DNA from: an uncultured Austwickia sp. | GTDB lineage: Bacteria; Actinomycetota; Actinomycetes; Actinomycetales; Dermatophilaceae | DNA length: 8,689 nt | Assembly: GCA_934678955.1 (NCBI GenBank) | Contig: CAKUSI010000148.1 | Location: 1-8,689 of the forward strand | Direction: 5' to 3' | Notes under the pieces: model-generated | The model's input: the letters and a program-made list of their open reading frames with translations, nothing else | Told to the model about the DNA's origin: nothing | Databases searched by the model: none | Program-made: the position numbers and the translations under genes | Shown: piece by piece, positions 1 through 6,154 of the stretch | Layout: every line of letters begins with the position of its first letter | Position numbering within the stretch: position 1 is the first letter of the stretch

Positions 1-331
1 CTCCGGACGCGATGGTGACGTTGCCGTCGACCCGAATGCCGGCCAACAGGCAGGTGGCGCCCGACGGCACGATGATGTCCCCGTCGATGTCGGCGCCGGC
101 CATCGCGCCGGTGCACTCCCCGGCCCGGGCGGGCACGGCGCCTGGCCCTGTGCCGGTGCCGGCCGTCGGTGTGGGCGATCCCGGGTCGGGCGCGGTCGTC
201 TGGGTCTGCGTCGGCGCGGTCGGCTCCGTAGTGGCCGGGTCAGCGGGGGAACGACCCTCCGTGGAGCACGCGCCGAGCGCGATGATCATCAGCCCGAGCG
301 TGAGAGAGGTGCGGACGGTACGGCTGCTCAT
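1..331 (-). CDS. Secreted lipoprotein, C-terminal part beyond window edge
   Basis: The reading frame on the minus strand begins at the ATG at 331-329 and is still open at base 1, giving 110 visible residues. The N-terminus is a clear lipoprotein signal: basic residues R4 and R7, a hydrophobic stretch at about 9-20, and the lipobox L19-G20-A21-C22, so Cys22 should be lipidated and the protein anchored outside the membrane. Residues about 23-70 form a Thr/Pro/Gly-rich linker, usual after actinobacterial lipoboxes. From about residue 73 comes a short repetitive pattern (DIDGDIIVPSGATC, then a VDGNVTIASG repeat) typical of right-handed beta-helix or bactofilin-like folds. Cys73 and Cys94 could pair. 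The function is unknown. A second in-frame ATG lies 12 nt upstream (343-341). Neither start has a Shine-Dalgarno sequence, which fits a leaderless mRNA. The lipoprotein call is firm; the beta-helix call rests on only two visible repeats. Confidence 0.8.
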   Translation of the reverse strand, partial: MSSRTVRTSLTLGLMIIALGACSTEGRSPADPATTEPTAPTQTQTTAPDPGSPTPTAGTGTGPGAVPARAGECTGAMAGADIDGDIIVPSGATCLLAGIRVDGNVTIASG

Positions 332-338
332 AGGGCCG

Positions 339-344
339 ACCATA
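339..344 (-). promoter_or_regulatory. Candidate -10 element of the lipoprotein gene (leaderless)
   Basis: On the minus strand the hexamer TATGGT ends 7 nt before the ATG at 331. A start site at the normal distance from it would fall on or next to the A of the start codon. No ribosome binding site precedes the ATG, so a leaderless transcript is the simplest reading. I see no good -35 at 362-367, as is common for activator-dependent promoters. The call depends on a six-base match and on position only. Confidence 0.4.
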
Positions 345-380
345 GGCGCCGCGGCGTGCCCGTGGCTGCGGCAGGAGAGC

Positions 381-410
381 CTTCTCATCGCCCTCTCATC
401 TCCTTCTCAT
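381..410. promoter_or_regulatory. Three 11-bp-phased direct repeats, likely response-regulator site
   Basis: CTTCTCAT (381-388), CCTCTCAT (392-399) and CTTCTCAT (403-410) repeat with an exact 11-bp period. Read on the minus strand they are ATGAGAAG, ATGAGAGG, ATGAGAAG. Tandem heptamers at one helical turn are the usual architecture of OmpR/PhoB-family winged-helix response regulator sites, and of the related SARP activators. They lie about 50-80 bp upstream of the predicted start of the leaderless lipoprotein transcript, a normal activator position, and about 180 bp upstream of the acetyltransferase gene. No response regulator is encoded in the window, so the cognate protein is unknown. Confidence 0.5.
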
Positions 411-590
411 GCGGGACTTCCGGCCCGTGCGTCGCCGTTCGAGCGGCAGCGCGCCGGGGTGCGGCGCCGCGCCAACCCGACCCGCCGGGCGCGAGTCCGA
501 CCCCGCCGGGCGGCGCCGTCCGCTGTCTGCAGTGGGGAGACGCCGCCGCGCCCCGCCGCCTAGGGTGAGGACCGACCGAGAGGAGCTGCG

Positions 591-3302
591 ATGGCGGGAA
601 GCGGGCAGGCGCCGGGGACCTATCCCGCGCACTGGGAGGCCGACGTCCTGTTGGCCGACGGCCAGCCCGCGCAGCTGCGCCCGCTCCGCCCCACCGACGA
701 GGGCGCGCTGCTGGAGTTGTGGGACCGCCTCTCTCCGCAGTCCCAGTACTACCGCTTCTTCTCCCCCCACCGCCGTCTCACCGACGAGGACAAGCAGCGC
801 TTCCTCCACGCCGACCAGCACGACCGGGTGGTGCTCGGCGTGTTCCTCAGCAAGAACCTCATTGCCATCGGCGAGTTCACCCGTACGGAACCCACCGTCG
901 CGGACCTGGCCTTCGTCGTCGAGGACCCCTTCCACGGCCACGGCATCGGCGGCCTGCTGCTGGAACACCTCGCCCAGATCGCGCGCGAGCTGGGGATCAC
1001 CCAGCTGACCGCCGACGTGCTCGCAGAGAACCAGAAGATGCTCACGTCCCTGCGGGCGGCCGGGTATGCGCTCCGCGCGAGCATCTCCGAGGGCGTGCTG
1101 CACTTCGACTTCCTCGTGGAGCCCACGAAGGACTCGCAGGCGGTCATGGCGGCGCGCGAGCACCGGGCCGAGGCGAACTCCATGCGGCGGGTCTTCGAGG
1201 CCCGCTCGGTCGCGATCGTCGGCGGCAGTGCCCGGCCGGCCAGCACCGGGCGGCGGCTGCTGCGCAACGTGATCGCGGGTGAGTTCCGTGGCCGGCTCTA
1301 CGTCGTCAACCCCGGGATCGACTCCGCCTTCGGGATGCCCGCGTACGCCTCTCTCCGCGACATCCCGGACCCGGTCGACCTGGCGGTCATCGCGGTTCCT
1401 GCCGCGCAGGTGTCGGCCGTCATCGAGGACTGCGCCGCCAAGGACGTGCACGCGGTGATCGTGGTGTCGATCGGCTTCGCGGAAGCCGGGGCGGAAGGTC
1501 GCGTCCGCCAGGCGGAGCTCGTCGCGCAGTGCAGGGCGGCCCGGATCCGTCTCATCGGCCCCTGCGCGCTCGGCGTGGTCAACGCCGTGTGCAACTCCAT
1601 GAACGCCTCCATGTGCGACGTCCAGCCCAAGCCGGGGAGGATCGGGTTCTTCTGCCAGTCGGGACCGCTCAGCCTCACGTCCCTGCGCGCGCTCGTGGAC
1701 CGTGGACTGGGCGTGTCCAGCTTCGTCTCGGCCGGCAATCGCGCGGACGTGTCCGGCAACGACCTCCTCCAATACTGGGAGCAGGACGAGCGGACCGACG
1801 TCATCCTGTGCTACCTGGAGTCGCTCGGCAACGTGCATAAGTTCTCCCGCCTGGCCCGCAGGGTCAGCACGAAGAAGCCGGTCGTGGCCATGACCGCGGG
1901 CAGCGGCAGCCTCGCCCCGCCGCTCATCTCGCACCCCGTTGGCCGGGCGCCCTCGCCCACGGTTGTCAACGCGATGTTCCGCCAGGCCGGCGTGATCCGC
2001 GTCGACTACGTGGAGCACCTCTTCGACGTGGCGCAGCTGCTGACGATGCAGCCGCTTCCGCGCGGAAGCCGGGTGGCGGTGGTCGGCGATTCCCCGGAGC
2101 TCACCGTGATCACGTCCGACCTCGCGACGAAGGCCGGATTCGAGACCCGGGCGACGTGGCTGGGTCTCGCGGCCCTGTCGGTAGAGGCCTACGAAGAGGC
2201 CTTGCGGCTCGCCCTGGAGGACGACGAGATCGACGCGGTGATCGCGGTGTTCGTGCCGGCGCCCGCGGACACGCAGGTGCAGCTGGACGTGGTCCGCGCC
2301 GGGATCGCCGCGGTCGGCAACCTCCGGCGCAAACCCCTGCTCGCGGTGATCCCCGGTGGAGAGTGCACCCCGGGGCTCCCCGCCGCGTCGCCCTCCGCGA
2401 CTCCCGAGGAGGCGACGCAGGCTGAGTCCACGGGCAACGTCGTGCCGATCTATCGCTCCCCCGAACGGGCGGTGCTGGCCCTCCAGAAGACGTGGGGCTA
2501 CGCGCGGTGGCGCACCGAGGCGGAGACGACCGTGCCCATCCTGCACGACGTGGATCCCGACGAGGCCGACTCCCTCCTGGACCCGATCCTCGAGGGCGCC
2601 CCGGAAGAGGGGCGGGAGCTGACCGACGACGAGCTCACGGCGCTGCTGGGCTGCTACGGCCTGATGGTGCTCCCCTTCCGCCGGGTCTCCGACCTCGACA
2701 CGGCCGTCGAGACGGCGGAGCAACTGGGCTGGAACGCCGTTCTCAAGGCCACCTCCGCTTCGGTGGACGATCCATCGGCGCGCCGGGTCTGGAGCCACAT
2801 CCGGGACGCCAACGAGATGGGCGTCGCGTGGCGGCAACTCGTCGAGTCGCTCGGCGATCCCGCCGGTCTCGGCGTCGTCGTGCAGCAGGGGGCGTCGCCG
2901 GGCCGTCGGCTCACGATCTCCGCCTGGCAGGATCGCCGCCTCGGGCCGGTCGTCTCGCTGCGCATCGCGGATGTGACCGCGCGGGTCATCAACGACGTCA
3001 CCTACCGGTTGCCGCCCCTGACCCGTGCCGACGTCTCCGCGATGATCAACGAACTGCAGCTAGCGCCGCTGCTGCTCGGGACCGGGGACCTCCCGCAGGT
3101 GGACCTGGCCGGGCTTGAGAGCGCCATCGAACGCGTTGCCGCCCTCACGCAGAACCACCCGGAGCTGAACCGCCTCGCGGTCGACGTCCTGGCCGACCCC
3201 CGGGAGATCGCCGTCGTCGGCGCGCTGGCCTTCGTCCAGCAGGCGGAGCCGCGCTACGACCTGTACGCCCGCCGGCTCAGCGCCCCGCGCGACAGCCTGT
3301 AG
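591..3302 (+). CDS. GNAT / acyl-CoA synthetase (ADP-forming)-like fusion, Pat-type protein lysine acetyltransferase
   Basis: This 903-residue cytoplasmic protein has an N-terminal GNAT domain (about 25-175) with the acetyl-CoA-binding loop around F114-HGHGIGG (115-121) and the following ADVLAENQKML segment. A CoA-binding Rossmann domain follows (about 200-300, SVAIVGGSARPAS), then succinyl-CoA-ligase-like domains (about 315-600, including FCQSG at 354-358) and an ATP-grasp-like C-terminus (about 675-895). The order is the reverse of E. coli PatZ, where GNAT is C-terminal; the GNAT-first order is known from actinomycetes, where such enzymes acetylate acyl-CoA synthetases. His448 (ISHPVG) aligns with the phospho-histidine of ADP-forming synthetases: the distance to the conserved FRQAG motif is the same. 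The ATP-grasp part lacks the HKSD-x-GG motif and the glycine-rich segment after GPVV, so ligase activity is doubtful. AGGAG at 581-585 lies 5 nt before the ATG. The gene appears monocistronic and converges on the SDR gene. Confidence 0.85.
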   Translation: MAGSGQAPGTYPAHWEADVLLADGQPAQLRPLRPTDEGALLELWDRLSPQSQYYRFFSPHRRLTDEDKQRFLHADQHDRVVLGVFLSKNLIAIGEFTRTEPTVADLAFVVEDPFHGHGIGGLLLEHLAQIARELGITQLTADVLAENQKMLTSLRAAGYALRASISEGVLHFDFLVEPTKDSQAVMAAREHRAEANSMRRVFEARSVAIVGGSARPASTGRRLLRNVIAGEFRGRLYVVNPGIDSAFGMPAYASLRDIPDPVDLAVIAVPAAQVSAVIEDCAAKDVHAVIVVSIGFAEAGAEGRVRQAELVAQCRAARIRLIGPCALGVVNAVCNSMNASMCDVQPKPGRIGFFCQSGPLSLTSLRALVDRGLGVSSFVSAGNRADVSGNDLLQYWEQDERTDVILCYLESLGNVHKFSRLARRVSTKKPVVAMTAGSGSLAPPLISHPVGRAPSPTVVNAMFRQAGVIRVDYVEHLFDVAQLLTMQPLPRGSRVAVVGDSPELTVITSDLATKAGFETRATWLGLAALSVEAYEEALRLALEDDEIDAVIAVFVPAPADTQVQLDVVRAGIAAVGNLRRKPLLAVIPGGECTPGLPAASPSATPEEATQAESTGNVVPIYRSPERAVLALQKTWGYARWRTEAETTVPILHDVDPDEADSLLDPILEGAPEEGRELTDDELTALLGCYGLMVLPFRRVSDLDTAVETAEQLGWNAVLKATSASVDDPSARRVWSHIRDANEMGVAWRQLVESLGDPAGLGVVVQQGASPGRRLTISAWQDRRLGPVVSLRIADVTARVINDVTYRLPPLTRADVSAMINELQLAPLLLGTGDLPQVDLAGLESAIERVAALTQNHPELNRLAVDVLADPREIAVVGALAFVQQAEPRYDLYARRLSAPRDSL

Positions 3303-3317
3303 GCCGCGCGGCGGCCT
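3301..3317. terminator. Hairpin at the end of the acetyltransferase gene
   Basis: AGGCCGC (3301-3307) and GCGGCCT (3311-3317) form a perfect 7-bp GC stem with a 3-nt loop, starting inside the TAG stop codon of the upstream gene. No T-run follows, which is common for actinobacterial terminators. The neighbouring gene is convergent, so it may act in both directions. Confidence 0.5.
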
Positions 3318-3341
3318 GTAGGTCGCGACAGTCGTACGAGG

Positions 3342-3359
3342 TCGGGCGTGCGGGCCCGA
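3342..3359. terminator. Hairpin downstream of the SDR gene
   Basis: TCGGGC (3342-3347) and GCCCGA (3354-3359) form a 6-bp stem with a 6-nt loop. On the minus strand it begins 5 nt after the TAA stop of the SDR gene, the usual place for its terminator. There is no T-run. Together with the hairpin at 3301-3317, each of the two convergent genes has its own stem-loop. Confidence 0.45.
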
Positions 3360-3364
3360 AGGCG

Positions 3365-4273
3365 TTAGAAGACCGGCTTTCCGCCCGTAACGCCCAGCAC
3401 CGCCGCCGAGACGTAGCTCGACAGCCGCGGCGAGGCGAGGAACACGAACGCGGGTGCCAGCTCCGAGGGCTGCCCGGCCCTGCCCAGGGGCGTGTCCCCG
3501 CCGAACTTCGGGAGAGCCTCGCCCGCCTTGGTGGCCGGCTGCAGCGGGGTCCAGATCGGGCCGGGGGCGACCGCGTTGACGCGGATGCCCTTCTCACCCA
3601 GCTCCGCGGCCAGGTTGACCGTGAAGTTGTTGATCGCCGCCTTCGTCGAGGCGTAGTCGATGAGGTTGACCGAGGGGTCGTACGCCTGGATCGAGCTGAC
3701 GTTGATGATCGAGGCGCCCTTCGTCAGATACTTGAGCGCCTCCTGCGTCACCCAGAACATCGCGAAGATGTTGGTCCGATAGACCCGGTCCAGCTCCTGG
3801 GTCTCCAGCGAGGCGAGCCCGGTCTCGCGGCGCCCCCATTGGAACCCCGCGTTGTTCACGACGATGTCCAGGCCCCCCAACTGGTCGGCGGCGTCGTTGA
3901 CGACCTGGCGCGCCACCGCCTCTTCGCACAGGTCACCCGGCAGGAGTGCGCAGACGCGCCCCGCCTTCTCCACCCAGCGCGCGGTGTCCTCCGCGTCGCT
4001 CTGCTCCTCGGGGAGGTATGAGAGCGCGACGTCGGCGCCCTCGCGCGCGTAGGCGATGGCCACCGCGCGGCCGATGCCCGAGTCGCCGCCCGTGATCAGA
4101 GCCTTGAGGCCGGCCAGCATGCCGTGCCCCTCGTATGTCTCTTCGCCGTGGTCCGGCACGGGGTCCATCTGGGTCGTCAGGCCGGGTGGCGGCTGCTCCT
4201 GGGCCTCGAAACCGCCGTCGTCGGTCGCCACGAGCGCCTCTGCGCGCCTGCTTACTTCGTACAAATCAGTCAT
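3365..4273 (-). CDS. SDR family NAD(P)-dependent oxidoreductase
   Basis: This 302-residue classical-type short-chain dehydrogenase is probably cytoplasmic; its substrate cannot be read from sequence. The cofactor loop TGGDSGIG is at 61-68, NNAG at 140-143, the catalytic Ser at 194 (NVSS) and Tyr207/Lys211 in YASTK, with the correct 13-residue Ser-Tyr distance. The C-terminus is the usual glycine-rich VTGGKP. A 55-residue N-terminal extension (QEQPPPGL ... DHGEETYEG) precedes the Rossmann fold. This marks the roughly 300-residue subfamily containing the Bacillus YdaD/YhxC-like stress-associated SDRs. I chose the ATG at 4273 because family proteins begin near there. It has only a weak purine stretch upstream. 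An in-frame GTG at 4294, 6 nt after GGAG, would add seven residues and is a real alternative. The gene is divergent from the symporter and convergent with the acetyltransferase gene. Confidence 0.88.
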   Translation of the reverse strand: MTDLYEVSRRAEALVATDDGGFEAQEQPPPGLTTQMDPVPDHGEETYEGHGMLAGLKALITGGDSGIGRAVAIAYAREGADVALSYLPEEQSDAEDTARWVEKAGRVCALLPGDLCEEAVARQVVNDAADQLGGLDIVVNNAGFQWGRRETGLASLETQELDRVYRTNIFAMFWVTQEALKYLTKGASIINVSSIQAYDPSVNLIDYASTKAAINNFTVNLAAELGEKGIRVNAVAPGPIWTPLQPATKAGEALPKFGGDTPLGRAGQPSELAPAFVFLASPRLSSYVSAAVLGVTGGKPVF

Positions 4274-4518
4274 ACATCCACACTCACTCGGCACGCTGTT
4301 CTCCGCCACCGGGCGACACGCGAGCCCATCCCCGCCACAGGTGATCGGCCGGATGACCAACCCTCTCGCCGCTTTCCGGTGGCCGCCGTCCCTGTGAGTC
4401 GCCAGGATGTGACCTCATAACGGTCTGAGCCTTCTCGGCGGTCCTGCCGACGGCGGGGGTGAGGCGCGTGCGACCCATCGCGTGCGCCGCCAGGCATGGC
4501 CCGCGAGGGGGAACATCG
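4274..4518. other. Divergent intergenic region between SDR and symporter
   Basis: This 245-bp gap must hold both promoters. I see no convincing -35/-10 pair on either strand. The best plus-strand candidate is a weak CATAAC at 4416-4421, with TGTGAG 17 bp upstream. An imperfect GC stem can be drawn between about 4347 and 4374 (CGGCCGGA with TCCGGTGGCCG), but it has a three-base bulge. No riboswitch-like architecture was recognised. Confidence 0.3.
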
Positions 4519-6003
4519 ATGCTCGAATGGTTGGACGAAAAATCCGGGCAGGTCGTGGCGGTGCTCTGGAGCACGCCGATGATCGTCCTGGTGCTGGCGG
4601 TGGGGTTCTATTTCACGATCCGCCTGGCCGTTCCCCAGGTGCGGCGTATCGGGGACATGGTGCGCTACCTGCTCGGCGGCGGTGACTCCTCCCGGGGTGT
4701 CTCCTCGTTCCAGTCGTTCGCGATGGCGCTGGGCGGCCGGGTCGGCGTCGGCAACATCTCCGGGGTCGCCACGGCCATCCACTTCGGCGGGCCCGGGGCG
4801 GTCTTCTGGATGTGGGTCACCGCGATCGTCGGCTCGGCTGTCGCGGTGGTGGAGTCTTCGCTCGCGCAGGTCTGGAAGGAAGAGATCAACGGCGAATACC
4901 GGGGCGGACCGGCCTATTACATCGAGAAGGGCCTGAAACAGAAGTGGCTGGCCGCGGCCTACGCGGTCGCTGCGGTGTTCGCGGTCACGGTCACCGGGCC
5001 GACGATCCAGTCGTTCAGCATCGCCGAGTCGGTCGACAACGCGTTCTCCATCGACCCGCGGATCACCGGGATCCTGGTCGCGGTGCTGTTCTGCGCGGTG
5101 GTTCTTGGCGGGATGAAGCGGATCGGCAAGGTGAGCGGGCTGGTCGTGCCGTTCATGGCGCTCGCCTACGTCGTCCTCGGCCTGGTTGTCGTCGCGATGA
5201 ACGCCGCACGGGTGCCGGAGATGTTCGCGCTCATCTTCCGCAGCGCGTTCGGCGGGGAGGCCATGTTCGGCGGAATGCTCGGCGCGATCATCATGTGGGG
5301 CGTCAAGCGCGCCATCTACTCCTCCGAGGCCGGCACGGGCTCCGGTGCCCAGGCCTCGGCGGCCGCCGAGGTCAGCCACCCGGTCAAGCAGGGCCTCGCG
5401 CAGGGGTTCTCGGTCTATGTCGACACGCTGTTCGTCTGCACGATGACCGCGCTGATGATCCTGTCGACCAACAACTACAACGTGGCGCGCGAGGACGGCT
5501 CGATGGTCATCGAGCACGTACCCGGTCTGACCGCCGGACCCGCGTACACGCAGGCGGCGATCGAGAGCACCTTCCCGGGCTTCGGCGCGGCGTTCGTGGC
5601 CGTCGCGATGTTCTTCTTCGCGTTCACCACGCTCCTGTCCTTCGGCTTCTACGCCGACACCAACCTGTCCTACTTGCTGCGCCGGAGTCGCGTCGAGCGC
5701 CCCGTGATCATCGTGTTCCAGCTCGTGCTGGCGGCATCGATCATCGTCGGCTCCTTCCGGACGTCGATGTTCGCGTGGAACCTGGCAGACATCGGCGTGG
5801 GCCTCTACACCTGGGTCAACCTCGTCGCGCTCGTCTTCTTGGCCCCCGTCGCGGTCCGGGTCTTCAAGGACTACGAGCGACAGCGCAAGCAGGGCAAGGA
5901 CCCGGTCTTCGTGGCGGCCGATGTCGGCATTACGAACGCACCGGTCTGGGAGGGGGTCGCCGAGCGCCTGCGCGTGGAGCAGGATGCCCCCACTCGGTCC
6001 TGA
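4519..6003 (+). CDS. Alanine/glycine:cation symporter, AGCS family
   Basis: This 494-residue integral membrane protein imports alanine or glycine with Na+ (or H+). Family motifs are clear: GVGNISGVATAIHFGGPG (76-93) running into FWMW (96-99), GGPAYYIEKGL (129-139), and a block with YSSEAGTGS (267-275) and HPVKQGL (287-293). About ten or more hydrophobic segments span from residue 20 to 447, and a charged cytoplasmic tail follows (RVFKDYERQRKQGKD). Length matches the family. The ATG at 4519 follows GAGGGGG (4505-4511) by 7 nt and starts just before the first hydrophobic helix. An upstream in-frame ATG at 4459 would add 20 Arg-rich residues without a clear ribosome binding site and is less likely. 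Substrate choice among Ala, Gly or a D-amino acid cannot be settled. The gene stands alone, divergent from the SDR. Confidence 0.9.
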   Translation: MLEWLDEKSGQVVAVLWSTPMIVLVLAVGFYFTIRLAVPQVRRIGDMVRYLLGGGDSSRGVSSFQSFAMALGGRVGVGNISGVATAIHFGGPGAVFWMWVTAIVGSAVAVVESSLAQVWKEEINGEYRGGPAYYIEKGLKQKWLAAAYAVAAVFAVTVTGPTIQSFSIAESVDNAFSIDPRITGILVAVLFCAVVLGGMKRIGKVSGLVVPFMALAYVVLGLVVVAMNAARVPEMFALIFRSAFGGEAMFGGMLGAIIMWGVKRAIYSSEAGTGSGAQASAAAEVSHPVKQGLAQGFSVYVDTLFVCTMTALMILSTNNYNVAREDGSMVIEHVPGLTAGPAYTQAAIESTFPGFGAAFVAVAMFFFAFTTLLSFGFYADTNLSYLLRRSRVERPVIIVFQLVLAASIIVGSFRTSMFAWNLADIGVGLYTWVNLVALVFLAPVAVRVFKDYERQRKQGKDPVFVAADVGITNAPVWEGVAERLRVEQDAPTRS

Positions 6004-6048
6004 ATCGCCTGGGAGCCTGGATCGCCCTGGAGCCTGAATAGCCTTGAG
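5999..6048 (+). repeat. Three tandem 17-bp repeats across the symporter stop codon
   Basis: Copies lie at 5999-6015 (CCTGAATCGCCTGGGAG), 6016-6032 (CCTGGATCGCCCTGGAG) and 6033-6048 (CCTGAATAGCCTTGAG, one base short). Copies 1 and 2 agree at 14 of 17 positions. The symporter TGA (6001-6003) is inside copy 1, so the array is effectively 3' untranslated sequence. No function is evident; it could be slippage-generated or bind a protein. It is not a clean hairpin. Confidence 0.6.
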
Positions 6049-6083
6049 TGGCGGCCTTCCCCATCCGTGAGCTGAGCCCCGCA

Positions 6084-6113
6084 CTGGCGCTTAGGTGATG
6101 CATCACCTATCAT
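6084..6113 (+). promoter_or_regulatory. Candidate wrbA promoter
   Basis: TATCAT (6108-6113) differs from the consensus -10 at one position. With an 18-bp spacer, CTGGCG (6084-6089) is a poor -35 (three of six). The expected start site near 6120 leaves a leader of about 35 nt before the ATG at 6155, with GAAGGG (6143-6148) as ribosome binding site. An 18-bp palindrome lies between the two hexamers and overlaps the -10. Confidence 0.5.
6092..6109. promoter_or_regulatory. Perfect 18-bp palindromic operator upstream of wrbA
   Basis: TAGGTGATGCATCACCTA is identical to its own reverse complement over all 18 bases. It sits between the candidate -35 and -10 of wrbA and overlaps the first two bases of the -10. 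A dimeric helix-turn-helix regulator bound here would block RNA polymerase; alternatively a MerR-type activator could twist the spacer. Repressors of the MarR, HxlR, GntR or TetR type are plausible, but none is encoded in the window and I do not recognise the motif. Confidence 0.7.
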
Positions 6114-6122
6114 GGAGGTAGG

Positions 6123-6140
6123 TAAGTGAGCCATCACGAG
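6123..6140. promoter_or_regulatory. Second, degenerate copy of the wrbA palindrome
   Basis: Bases 6123-6140 match the perfect palindrome at 12 of 18 positions in register, with the core GTGA-N4-TCAC (6126-6137) intact. The centres of the two sites are 31 bp apart, about three helical turns, so bound dimers would be on one face of the DNA. The site lies in the untranslated leader, just upstream of the ribosome binding site. Confidence 0.45.
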
Positions 6141-6154
6141 ACGAAGGGCTGGTC

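Noticed and set aside
477..512. Two similar CCGACC(C)CGCCGGGCG stretches 20 bp apart upstream of the acetyltransferase gene
   Set aside because: Could be a regulatory repeat, but such GC-only words recur by chance in this base composition.
12..563. Plus-strand open frame over the left edge
   Set aside because: The minus strand here encodes a lipoprotein with a proper signal peptide and lipobox; the plus frame is Pro/Ala/Arg-rich with no ribosome site and runs through the regulatory repeats.
561..566. TAGGGT as a -10 for the acetyltransferase gene
   Set aside because: Well placed before the ribosome site, but no acceptable -35 and only a moderate match.
396..2837. 813-codon open frame on the minus strand opposite the acetyltransferase gene
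   Set aside because: Its Arg/Gly/His/Asp-rich composition is the usual mirror of a GC-rich gene, it contains no recognisable domain, and the opposite strand encodes a complete multi-domain protein.
4420..4518. Possible riboswitch or attenuator in the symporter leader
   Set aside because: Only 4-5 bp stems can be drawn; no glycine-aptamer signature, leader peptide or terminator found.
4270..6084. 604-codon minus-strand open frame across the symporter
   Set aside because: Same mirror effect: low-complexity charged translation, no motifs, overlaps a clear AGCS gene.
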